A stretch of 64,000 bases of DNA, from assembly GCA_965262455.1 (NCBI GenBank), contig CBDHFH010000008.1:868001-932000 (forward strand), read 5' to 3'. The position numbers and the translations under genes are program-made. Shown piece by piece: positions 1 through 6,900 of this stretch. The DNA is from UBA1858 sp965262455 (lineage in GTDB: Bacteria > Pseudomonadota > Gammaproteobacteria > UBA4575). The notes beneath the pieces are model-generated. The model was not told the origin of the DNA. It saw nothing but the letters and a program-made list of their open reading frames with translations, and made no database searches. Numbering within the stretch: position 1 is the first letter of the stretch; every line of letters starts with the position of its first letter.

Positions 1-168
1 ATGGACACTCAGCTGGGTTCTAAACATTTGGCTTCACTGGGAGGAATTGAAATTCCTCGAGAAGAATACTTACAGATACTTTCTGATTGCATTGAAGAAA
101 CAGCCGATCAATCCGCATGGGTACATAACATGTACATTGATGTGTTTGACTGGTTGCAGCAACGTTGA
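1..168 (+). CDS. C-terminal end of an unidentified protein (possibly partial)
   Basis: An open frame runs from the first base of the window to a TGA at 166-168 and encodes 55 residues. The first codon is ATG, but because it is the first base of the window the real start may lie upstream. The peptide is acidic and has no membrane segment or signal. It ends in an aromatic-rich helix-like stretch (VFDWLQQR). I do not recognise the family. It is followed by about 95 bases without a gene before the next reading frame on the same strand. Confidence 0.4.
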   Translation: MDTQLGSKHLASLGGIEIPREEYLQILSDCIEETADQSAWVHNMYIDVFDWLQQR

Positions 169-263
169 AACACTTTTAACATCTGTTGTAAGCATTGTTT
201 ACAGTTAATTGAATCACACGATAGTCATAATTAATTAACGATATATACCCAATAAATATTGAT

Positions 264-659
264 TTGAAAAAAGTGAAAGTCTTAACTTTAATAATTATTT
301 TATTGCTCAGTGTTGGTTGCGCTATGGCCACCCAGCCCTTCCCAGACCAAATCAAAAGTTTTGCTGAGGAGTATAAAACTTTGCGCTTGTTGCTAGAGGA
401 AGTAACCAATACCGATACAGCATTAGCGCAAAAGTCAGCGATAGAAAATGAAATTTTACGTTTAAAGCAAACCCAATCGTCAGGTAGTGAAATATTTCAT
501 TCACTTTCAGACGCCGATAAAAAGTTATTCGTCAAACGATTTCAACAAAATCGTTTGCATTGTAGCGAAGTAACACAAGTGATGCATGAAACAAGACGTA
601 TTTTACTGAATCCGAAATTATCCGAGATACTGGCGGATACTCTGACTCATATACCTTAA
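264..659 (+). CDS. Small secreted protein of unknown function
   Basis: This 131-residue protein starts at a TTG. Its N-terminus is basic (MKKVK), followed by a hydrophobic stretch to about residue 18 and then GCAMA-TQ. That fits either cleavage by signal peptidase I after AMA or an imperfect lipobox around Cys19, which has Ser rather than Leu at -3. The mature part is helical and charged, with no recognised domain. The ribosome binding site is weak, so the start is uncertain. It lies upstream of bcp with a 47-base gap and could be co-transcribed. A periplasmic location is likely and the function is unknown. Confidence 0.55.
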   Translation: MKKVKVLTLIIILLLSVGCAMATQPFPDQIKSFAEEYKTLRLLLEEVTNTDTALAQKSAIENEILRLKQTQSSGSEIFHSLSDADKKLFVKRFQQNRLHCSEVTQVMHETRRILLNPKLSEILADTLTHIP

Positions 660-693
660 TTTAAAATTTACTGGTTTTTAATCTACTCTATAA

Positions 694-699
694 AAGGAG
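694..699 (+). promoter_or_regulatory. Shine-Dalgarno site fixing the TTG start of bcp
   Basis: AAGGAG lies 7 bases before the TTG at 707. No ATG is available nearby in that frame, so this strong site supports TTG as the start codon of the peroxiredoxin gene. Confidence 0.7.
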
Positions 700-706
700 C
701 ACAAAA

Positions 707-1180
707 TTGTCTTCCGTTGAGATTGGCAAGAAAGTTAAAAATTTCCAATTAGCTGCAACTGGCGATGCAAACATTAAGCTCACTGAGCTAAAAGGCAAAC
801 ATGTTGTAATTTACTTTTACCCAAAAGACAACACACCTGGCTGCACGAAAGAATCTGAAGGCTTCAGAGATAATGTTAAAAAATTTGCCAAGCTTAACAC
901 GGTTATTCTAGGAGTTTCTCGTGACGGCATAAAATCCCACGAAAACTTCAAAGCCAAACTCGATTTACCTTTTGATCTACTCTCCGATAACGAAGAGACG
1001 CTTTGTAATCAATTTGCTGTGATAAAAGAAAAAAATATGTACGGCAAAAAAGTCATGGGAATAGAAAGAAGTACTTTTTTAATTGACGATAAGGGCATAC
1101 TGCGCAAAGAGTGGAGAAAAGTAAAAGTTGACGGGCACGTGGAAGAAGTACTTGAAGCAGTTAAAGAACTAGCCAAGTGA
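707..1180 (+). CDS. bcp: Thioredoxin-dependent peroxiredoxin, Bcp/PrxQ type
   Basis: This 157-residue cytosolic peroxiredoxin of the AhpC-TSA fold matches the usual Bcp length. It reduces hydrogen peroxide and organic hydroperoxides at the expense of thioredoxin. The peroxidatic cysteine is Cys46 in the motif YPKDNTPGCT, and the catalytic Thr43 and a downstream Arg (SRDG) are present. The usual resolving cysteine five residues later is absent: position 51 is Glu. The only other cysteine is Cys100 in EETLCNQ, so the protein must work as a 1-Cys enzyme or use Cys100. The start is TTG with a strong AAGGAG 7 bases upstream. Its 3' end overlaps the convergent methyltransferase gene by 12 bases. 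Confidence 0.92.
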   Translation: MSSVEIGKKVKNFQLAATGDANIKLTELKGKHVVIYFYPKDNTPGCTKESEGFRDNVKKFAKLNTVILGVSRDGIKSHENFKAKLDLPFDLLSDNEETLCNQFAVIKEKNMYGKKVMGIERSTFLIDDKGILRKEWRKVKVDGHVEEVLEAVKELAK

Positions 1181-1990
1181 TTTTCTAGCTACGATAAACC
1201 AGTCCCAGATTTCTTCATCTGCCTGTGGAAAATCTCCATAGCCATATTGACGACATAGAGACCATGGATAGTAAACCTTTTGCGGCTGATACGTTAACGT
1301 CAATCCAGAAAGCGCTGCTTCATTGATAATTGAATCAGCTGTATGGTAGCACTGCAGGTGATGACCATCATCTGCATACGCTAACTTATCTAAATCCATA
1401 ACAACAGTTTCGCTGTTATTGTCAAAGTAGTTATCTCTTAATTGCTTCAAGTATAAAGTCGTATCAAACGATGGCAAAATGGCAATGATCTTGCCACCAT
1501 CCGTTAGCAAGTCAGCTAATTTTTTGAATATCTCAATCACTTCTCTCCGATCATTGGGCAGTATCGAGTTCGAAGAAATGATTACATCAAATTTATCCTG
1601 CGTAGAATAATTTAATATATCCTGCAGTATGCCTTGGAAATCAACGGCATGTTGATTCGCTTTTTCGTGCGCGATGGCAAGCGCCTTTTTACTGATATCA
1701 AGGCCTGTTAAGCGCCTAATTTTTTGACTAATCAGTGGTATTAAATTCCCTGGGCCACAGCCAACATCTAATACTCTCATGGCATTCAATTGATCATCAG
1801 GAAGTTTGAACAAGTAATTCAGCAGCAGATTGCGACTAGTACTTTGTTGGCAGCCTGCCACCATCTCCTCCGCATAGGGACTTAAAATATAATCGAAATA
1901 ATTCTCTGCCACCCTATCCCAATCAATCATGCCATTCAGCGATGGTAGCTTTTTACTGGCACTACAACTTTTATCTGAAACATTACTCAT
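1169..1990 (-). CDS. Class I SAM-dependent methyltransferase, substrate unknown
   Basis: This 273-residue soluble protein has a class I methyltransferase core. The SAM-binding glycine motif VLDVGCGPGN lies near residue 75, an acidic residue ends strand 2 (GLDIS), and the post-motif segment is DVIISSNSILPND. Such proteins transfer a methyl group from S-adenosylmethionine to a small molecule or macromolecule, and nothing in the sequence fixes the acceptor. Before the core, around residues 20-60, there is an N-terminal WDRVAENYFDYILSPYA segment. The gene is monocistronic, converges on bcp and is divergent from acs. The fold assignment is firm and the biological role open. Confidence 0.8.
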   Translation of the reverse strand: MSNVSDKSCSASKKLPSLNGMIDWDRVAENYFDYILSPYAEEMVAGCQQSTSRNLLLNYLFKLPDDQLNAMRVLDVGCGPGNLIPLISQKIRRLTGLDISKKALAIAHEKANQHAVDFQGILQDILNYSTQDKFDVIISSNSILPNDRREVIEIFKKLADLLTDGGKIIAILPSFDTTLYLKQLRDNYFDNNSETVVMDLDKLAYADDGHHLQCYHTADSIINEAALSGLTLTYQPQKVYYPWSLCRQYGYGDFPQADEEIWDWFIVARKSLG

Positions 1991-2139
1991 TAATGATTAA
2001 TTATTGACGTTACATCAGGCGTTTGTTTACAGAGACATGAATTTTATGATCGAGATAAAACAATTTTGACTAAATTTAAGTATAGTCATAATGTTACTAA
2101 TATTACATGTTGCCTCATCATTCATGGAGAAATAGCACA

Positions 2140-4077
2140 ATGTCCGATGATAAACTTTACCCTGTCCCTGAGTCATTTAGCTCTAGTGCGCACATTGATG
2201 CTGAAAAATACCAATCACTATATCAACAATCGATTAGCGATCCTGAAAAATTTTGGGCAGACCAGGCAGATAAGTTTGTTAGCTGGTTCTCAAAATGGGA
2301 TACAGTCCTTGAGTGGGATTATCACAAGGCACATATCAAATGGTTTGATGGGGCAACACTCAACGTTTCTTATAATTGTCTTGATAGGCATTTAGAAACT
2401 CGTGCTGACCAAACTGCAATTATATGGGAAGGCGATAATCCAGACCAAGATCGACATATTACCTATGCAGCATTACATGCTGAAGTATGTAAATTCTCTA
2501 ACGCATTAAAGTCACGTGGTGTAAAAAAAGGCGACCGCGTATGTATTTACATGCCAATGGTTCCCGAAGCAGCGATTGCCATGCTGGCGTGTACTCGTAT
2601 TGGCGCAGTGCACTCTGTAGTGTTTGGCGGATTTTCCCCTGATGCTTTACGCGACAGGATCTTAGATTCTGATTGTCGTGTGGTCATCACTGCGGACCAA
2701 GGCATACGTGGTGGCAAAGTGGTACCACTAAAAGCAAATACTGACCAAGCTATATCTGAATGCCCAAATGTAAGCACAGTAGTAGTGATTAAACGCACAG
2801 GCGCTGATATTTCCTGGACTAATAGTCGAGACTGTTGGTATCACGAGATGATTGCCAAGGAAAACAGTGATTGCCCGGCTGAACCCATGAGCGCTGAGGA
2901 TCCACTATTCATACTTTACACATCAGGTTCCACAGGCAAACCCAAAGGGGTATTACATACTACCGCAGGTTATTTACTTTATGCTGCAATCACTCACAAA
3001 TATGTTTTCGATTATCAAGATGGTGAAGTCTACTGGTGCAGCGCGGACGTTGGCTGGGTAACAGGCCATACTTATATTGTTTACGGGCCATTATGCAATG
3101 GAGCACAGACCTTAATGTTTGAAGGCGTGCCTAATTACCCTGATGGAAGTCGTTTTTGGCAGGTCGTCGACAAACATCAAGTAAAATCTTTTTACACGGC
3201 ACCCACTGCTATTCGTGCACTAATGGCACTTGGCGATGAATTTGTTAGCAAAACCCAACGCAGCAGCTTACGCTTGCTGGGTACAGTCGGTGAACCAATC
3301 AATCCCGAAGCATGGGAATGGTATTACCATAAAGTTGGTAATGGACAATGCCCTATTGTTGACACCTGGTGGCAAACGGAAACTGGTGGTCATTTAATTA
3401 CACCATTGCCTGGTGCCACTGCACTAAAACCTGGTTCTGCTACTAAACCATTCTTTGGTGTGCAACCTGTGATACTTGATGATCAAGGCAATGAACTTGA
3501 GGGTGAATGCCAAGGCAACCTTGCGATGAAGTTTCCCTGGCCAGGACAAATGCGCACCGTGTATGGTGATCATCAACGATTTATCGATACCTATTTTTCA
3601 CAATTTCCAGGCTATTATTTTAGTGGCGACGGATGCCGACGAGATAAAGATGGTTATTATTGGATTACCGGACGCGTTGACGATGTACTCAATATCTCTG
3701 GACACCGACTAGGCACTGCGGAAATCGAGAGTGCGTTAGTGTTGCATGATTCTGTGGCAGAAGCTGCTGTCGTGGGCTGTGAACATGCAATAAAAGGGCA
3801 AGCCATCTATTGTTATGTCACCACAATGGTAGGTATTCAGCCAACTGAGACCTTAAGACAGGAATTAATAGAGTTAGTACGCAAAGAAATTGGACCTTTT
3901 GCCAAACCTGACTTTATACAATGGGCGCCCGGCCTGCCTAAAACACGTTCTGGTAAAATTATGCGCAGAATATTAAGAAAGGTCGCCGCTAATGAAATTA
4001 CTGAACTAGGTGATACCTCAACTTTAGCTGATCCATCGGTAGTCGAAGATATTATTGAACAACGATTGAATCGATAA
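2140..4077 (+). CDS. acs: Acetyl-coenzyme A synthetase (AMP-forming)
   Basis: Acs activates acetate with ATP and CoA to acetyl-CoA through an acetyl-AMP intermediate. The protein has 645 residues, close to the E. coli enzyme (652). It shows the ATP-binding motif YTSGSTGKPKG, the adenylate motif WWQTETGGH, the hinge region YWITGRVDDV, and the C-terminal catalytic lysine in PKTRSGKIMRR, which is the site of regulatory acetylation in this family. I chose the ATG at 2140 because GGAGA lies 9 bases upstream; an in-frame ATG at 2107 would add eleven atypical residues. The gene stands alone, divergent from the methyltransferase gene, and is followed by a hairpin shared with the next gene. Confidence 0.95.
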   Translation: MSDDKLYPVPESFSSSAHIDAEKYQSLYQQSISDPEKFWADQADKFVSWFSKWDTVLEWDYHKAHIKWFDGATLNVSYNCLDRHLETRADQTAIIWEGDNPDQDRHITYAALHAEVCKFSNALKSRGVKKGDRVCIYMPMVPEAAIAMLACTRIGAVHSVVFGGFSPDALRDRILDSDCRVVITADQGIRGGKVVPLKANTDQAISECPNVSTVVVIKRTGADISWTNSRDCWYHEMIAKENSDCPAEPMSAEDPLFILYTSGSTGKPKGVLHTTAGYLLYAAITHKYVFDYQDGEVYWCSADVGWVTGHTYIVYGPLCNGAQTLMFEGVPNYPDGSRFWQVVDKHQVKSFYTAPTAIRALMALGDEFVSKTQRSSLRLLGTVGEPINPEAWEWYYHKVGNGQCPIVDTWWQTETGGHLITPLPGATALKPGSATKPFFGVQPVILDDQGNELEGECQGNLAMKFPWPGQMRTVYGDHQRFIDTYFSQFPGYYFSGDGCRRDKDGYYWITGRVDDVLNISGHRLGTAEIESALVLHDSVAEAAVVGCEHAIKGQAIYCYVTTMVGIQPTETLRQELIELVRKEIGPFAKPDFIQWAPGLPKTRSGKIMRRILRKVAANEITELGDTSTLADPSVVEDIIEQRLNR

Positions 4078-4097
4078 GTTTTTTTATAAAAACAAAT

Positions 4098-4132
4098 AAA
4101 AAAGCCACTGATTAACTATTAATACAGTGGCT
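4098..4132 (-). terminator. Rho-independent terminator between convergent acs and small secreted protein gene
   Basis: An 8-base-pair stem (AGCCACTG with CAGTGGCT, 4103-4110 and 4125-4132) encloses a 14-base AT-rich loop. Read on the minus strand it is followed by six Ts, a classical terminator for the gene ending at 4168. On the plus strand there is no clean T-run, so for acs the hairpin may give only partial termination. Confidence 0.75.
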
Positions 4133-4167
4133 TAAATTATATCTCGAGTACTTTCTTATTATGGGAG

Positions 4168-4437
4168 TTAGTTTCTTCCTTCCATCTGGACACGAATTAA
4201 ATTACCAGTATCTAGATCCATCAATAATCCAAGATTATTTTCATACATATTTAAGTAACCCATTTTTTCTTCACCCGCGTCGTAATCAAAGTAGGTGACA
4301 TTTCCCATTTGTAAATTTTCTTGACCAGTTTCTAGATTTACAAAAATGACGGTACCGTTATCGATATTGTACCCTTGCCAAGCAAATACAGACGCAGAGT
4401 AAAACAGGCTTGCGATAATAATGCAGATATATTTCAT
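4168..4437 (-). CDS. Small secreted protein, DUF5334-like
   Basis: This 89-residue protein has a clear signal peptide, MKYICIIIASLFYSASVFA, with cleavage after VFA. The mature part has about 70 residues in an alternating beta-like pattern: WQGYNIDNGT, then VTYFDYDAGEEKMGYL, then a C-terminal strand. From memory, this resembles the small DUF5334 family, in which a W-G-Y-D start and a YDY-x-GE motif recur. No function is known for that family. I chose ATG 4437; a GTG at 4452 would add five residues before the signal peptide. It is probably periplasmic. The downstream terminator supports a single-gene transcript. Confidence 0.6.
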   Translation of the reverse strand: MKYICIIIASLFYSASVFAWQGYNIDNGTVIFVNLETGQENLQMGNVTYFDYDAGEEKMGYLNMYENNLGLLMDLDTGNLIRVQMEGRN

Positions 4438-4589
4438 TAGTGACGTGCACACTTGCTGATGTAGTGAATCTTAATGAGCAAGGAGTATGACGAAGGTTAG
4501 CGATTGAGTTTGGGGCTTACTTCAAGATTATGACCATTAATCGATATTTTTGATCCATATATCGATTAACCTTTTAAATGGTATGGTTT

Positions 4590-6656
4590 CTATGTGTTTT
4601 GCACTTCAATCAGCACGGGCACAGTGATCTTCTCTCCAGGCTTAATACGATGGAAATCAACATCGGGATTGTGCTGGCGTAACAGCCATATTGGAACTTT
4701 GAATTTTCTTAGCGCTAACACCCATACTGACTCACCCCCCTTAATTACATATTGCGAGGTGGAATCAATACGATAGCGCGTGAAAAATAGCCCTTGTAAT
4801 TTCTTTTGATAGGCAATGCGTCTTTTTTCAAACACATCCTGAGTGACTTCTGCAAAATCGAGTTTTATACGTCTGCCTAACACCACGGGCTCAGCAAACT
4901 TCATATTATTTATCTGTCTTAATCGACTCGCACGTATATCTAGCCATTCCGCATAGTGTCCCAATGTCTCTGATGCATGGACTTCTATTGAATTGTTCTC
5001 ATCGACGGTATAGTCAGCCGGATCAGACAATAGTACAGGCTCGCCTTGAACATCCGTTTCAGGCTCTGCAACAACACTAACATCTGAATCAGCACTGCGC
5101 TGATCATCAATATTTGTTGTGTCACTGATGGATGGCTGAGTAACTTCTGTCTCCTCAGCGTCTATATTAGTGTTGGGTTCTTTATTCGCAATTAATTGGG
5201 AACGACTATCAACTGCGACAGCATCAACTGTTACAGTTTCGGCCGATACATTCTCAGCGGGTACAGTCTTGTCAGTAATCGTCTTGTCAACAGCCGCGAC
5301 AGTGACTTTTGCTGTATCTTTTTGTGTTGTTGATGGACGTTTAGCTGAAGGAATTCCATTCACAGGTAAACGTAATTTTTGTCCTGCGCGAATATAATGC
5401 GCACTATTTAAATTATTCGCTGCTAGAATATCTTTGATTTTAAACCCATACTCATCTGCGATTTCTGAGATGGTATCGCCACGCTGTACATAATGAAATT
5501 CATCAGCTGTTTGTTTCATATAACGAGATTCATTTGGAATACTCGCTATCAGCTGCTCTATGGGCTGTGACAACAATACGCTGGGTACACGCAGAACATA
5601 ACCTTTTGGAATACGTTTCGTACCACTCCAAACACTTTCCAGTAATGCCCGATTATGTAATTTAAGTTGGCTTTTACTGACTCCTAAATTTTTTGCAATA
5701 TCTTTAGCAAAATAATATGCATTCAGTGGGACAGTTTGGTAATCAAAGGGTTTTGCATAATTAGTCGAGGTAAAATATTTTTCAGGGTATCTATCCACTT
5801 CAAGTGCTGCTAGAAACGCGACATAGAAGTTTCTAGAAGCAAATCCAAATGAGCGACCTTTATATTTCCTGACAATTATTGCAATGTCTCTGGTGCCTAA
5901 TTTATTTATCGCACGCCTCATACTGGCAACACCATGGTTATAGGCGGTTAACGCAAGCGGCCAACTTTGTGTCAAGTCATGGTTGTGACTTAATAATTTT
6001 GCCGCTGCAATAGTTGAAACAAATGGGTCCATTCGTTCGTCTATGACATGGTCAATGCGCATATAACGCTTACCAGTAGAGCGAATAAACTGCCATATAC
6101 CCGCCGCGCCGACATGTGAATATGCCTTTGGATTAAACGACGACTCAACATGCGGTAACACAGAAAGTTCAACAGGGAGATTCATATCTGTGAATGTTTT
6201 ATTGATATAATTACGCCACTCACCTGAACGCTCCAATCCTCTATGGAACCTGTCAGACTGACCACGTTGAAATCTAATATCACTTGCAGCCTTGAGTAAA
6301 CGTTTATTTGAAACACCCTCTCCCCACAATGAGAGCACATGACGTTCATCTTTTGATAAGTTTGTGCGTTTACCACTTGCTAGCGATTTAAGGACCGATT
6401 TAAATTTTGCTTTGGTTTGTTTGATATGTTTTTTGTTTGCGCGTGGGCCACCTTTGATTGTGATTTTGTCATACACAACTGCTAAATTATATGCGTCATG
6501 AATGTAGCCACTGCGCGTATCTGCTTGCGTATAAACCTTTAACCAGAAGTTAACATCTGCTTGAAGAATATCTGGTTGCGGAAAATTTTGCGCAAAGACA
6601 CTAGCAAAAAATAGTTGAATCAAAATAATGCCTAGAAACAGACTCTGGTGTTTCAT
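4590..6656 (-). CDS. mltD: Membrane-bound lytic murein transglycosylase with LysM domains (MltD-like)
   Basis: This enzyme cleaves the MurNAc-GlcNAc bond of peptidoglycan, forming 1,6-anhydro ends. The 688-residue product starts with a signal peptide (MKHQSLFLGI to VFAQ). An SLT domain follows, with the catalytic glutamate in HVESSFNPKAYSHVGAAGIWQF-type context (near residue 180) and the family motifs ALTAYNHG and FYVAFLAALE. Next comes a LysM repeat (YVQRGDTISEIADEYG), a long Thr/Val/Asp-rich low-complexity linker, and two degenerate LysM-like modules at the C-terminus (HASETLGHYAEWL; KGGESVWVLALRKFKVP). There is no lipobox, unlike E. coli MltD. I chose ATG 6656; it starts 19 bases after the small membrane protein gene, so the gene may be read through from the selenoneine operon. 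Confidence 0.88.
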   Translation of the reverse strand: MKHQSLFLGIILIQLFFASVFAQNFPQPDILQADVNFWLKVYTQADTRSGYIHDAYNLAVVYDKITIKGGPRANKKHIKQTKAKFKSVLKSLASGKRTNLSKDERHVLSLWGEGVSNKRLLKAASDIRFQRGQSDRFHRGLERSGEWRNYINKTFTDMNLPVELSVLPHVESSFNPKAYSHVGAAGIWQFIRSTGKRYMRIDHVIDERMDPFVSTIAAAKLLSHNHDLTQSWPLALTAYNHGVASMRRAINKLGTRDIAIIVRKYKGRSFGFASRNFYVAFLAALEVDRYPEKYFTSTNYAKPFDYQTVPLNAYYFAKDIAKNLGVSKSQLKLHNRALLESVWSGTKRIPKGYVLRVPSVLLSQPIEQLIASIPNESRYMKQTADEFHYVQRGDTISEIADEYGFKIKDILAANNLNSAHYIRAGQKLRLPVNGIPSAKRPSTTQKDTAKVTVAAVDKTITDKTVPAENVSAETVTVDAVAVDSRSQLIANKEPNTNIDAEETEVTQPSISDTTNIDDQRSADSDVSVVAEPETDVQGEPVLLSDPADYTVDENNSIEVHASETLGHYAEWLDIRASRLRQINNMKFAEPVVLGRRIKLDFAEVTQDVFEKRRIAYQKKLQGLFFTRYRIDSTSQYVIKGGESVWVLALRKFKVPIWLLRQHNPDVDFHRIKPGEKITVPVLIEVQNT

Positions 6657-6675
6657 TATCAATAACCTTGGTTTA

Positions 6676-6894
6676 TTACTTTGATTTAATCTTTGCCACA
6701 ACAGAGATTATTAACATCACCCATGGAAATCCATGCAGCAGCAAGTCAAACCAGTCAATGAGCTGCATACCCTGCGCGCCTGATGCCACCCATTTCAATT
6801 TTTCCCAAATATGAGGCTCTGGTAAAAAAGGAGCTAACCCTAGAGTTAAGGAAATAATTAACCAGGTAACAGGATTTAGTAGGGTTGACTTCAT
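6676..6894 (-). CDS. Small two-helix membrane protein linked to selD
   Basis: This 72-residue protein has two predicted transmembrane helices, about residues 8-25 and 50-68, separated by a conserved-looking loop (GLAPFLPEPHIWEKL, then IDWFDLLLHG). From memory, small proteins of this pattern in other proteobacteria are often labelled 'RND transporter' in databases, but it is far too short to be one and that name has no support. The gene starts 6 bases after the selD fusion gene ends, so translation is likely coupled. A role in selenium uptake or in anchoring the flavoprotein is possible but is only inferred from position. Confidence 0.65.
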   Translation of the reverse strand: MKSTLLNPVTWLIISLTLGLAPFLPEPHIWEKLKWVASGAQGMQLIDWFDLLLHGFPWVMLIISVVAKIKSK

Positions 6895-6900
6895 TCGGGT

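Noticed and set aside
2066..2395. A 109-codon frame at the start of acs.
   Set aside because: It overlaps acs out of frame, and the acs frame has clear family motifs and a ribosome binding site.
6676..6894. RND efflux transporter.
   Set aside because: At 72 residues with two helices the protein cannot be an RND pump, which needs about 1000 residues.
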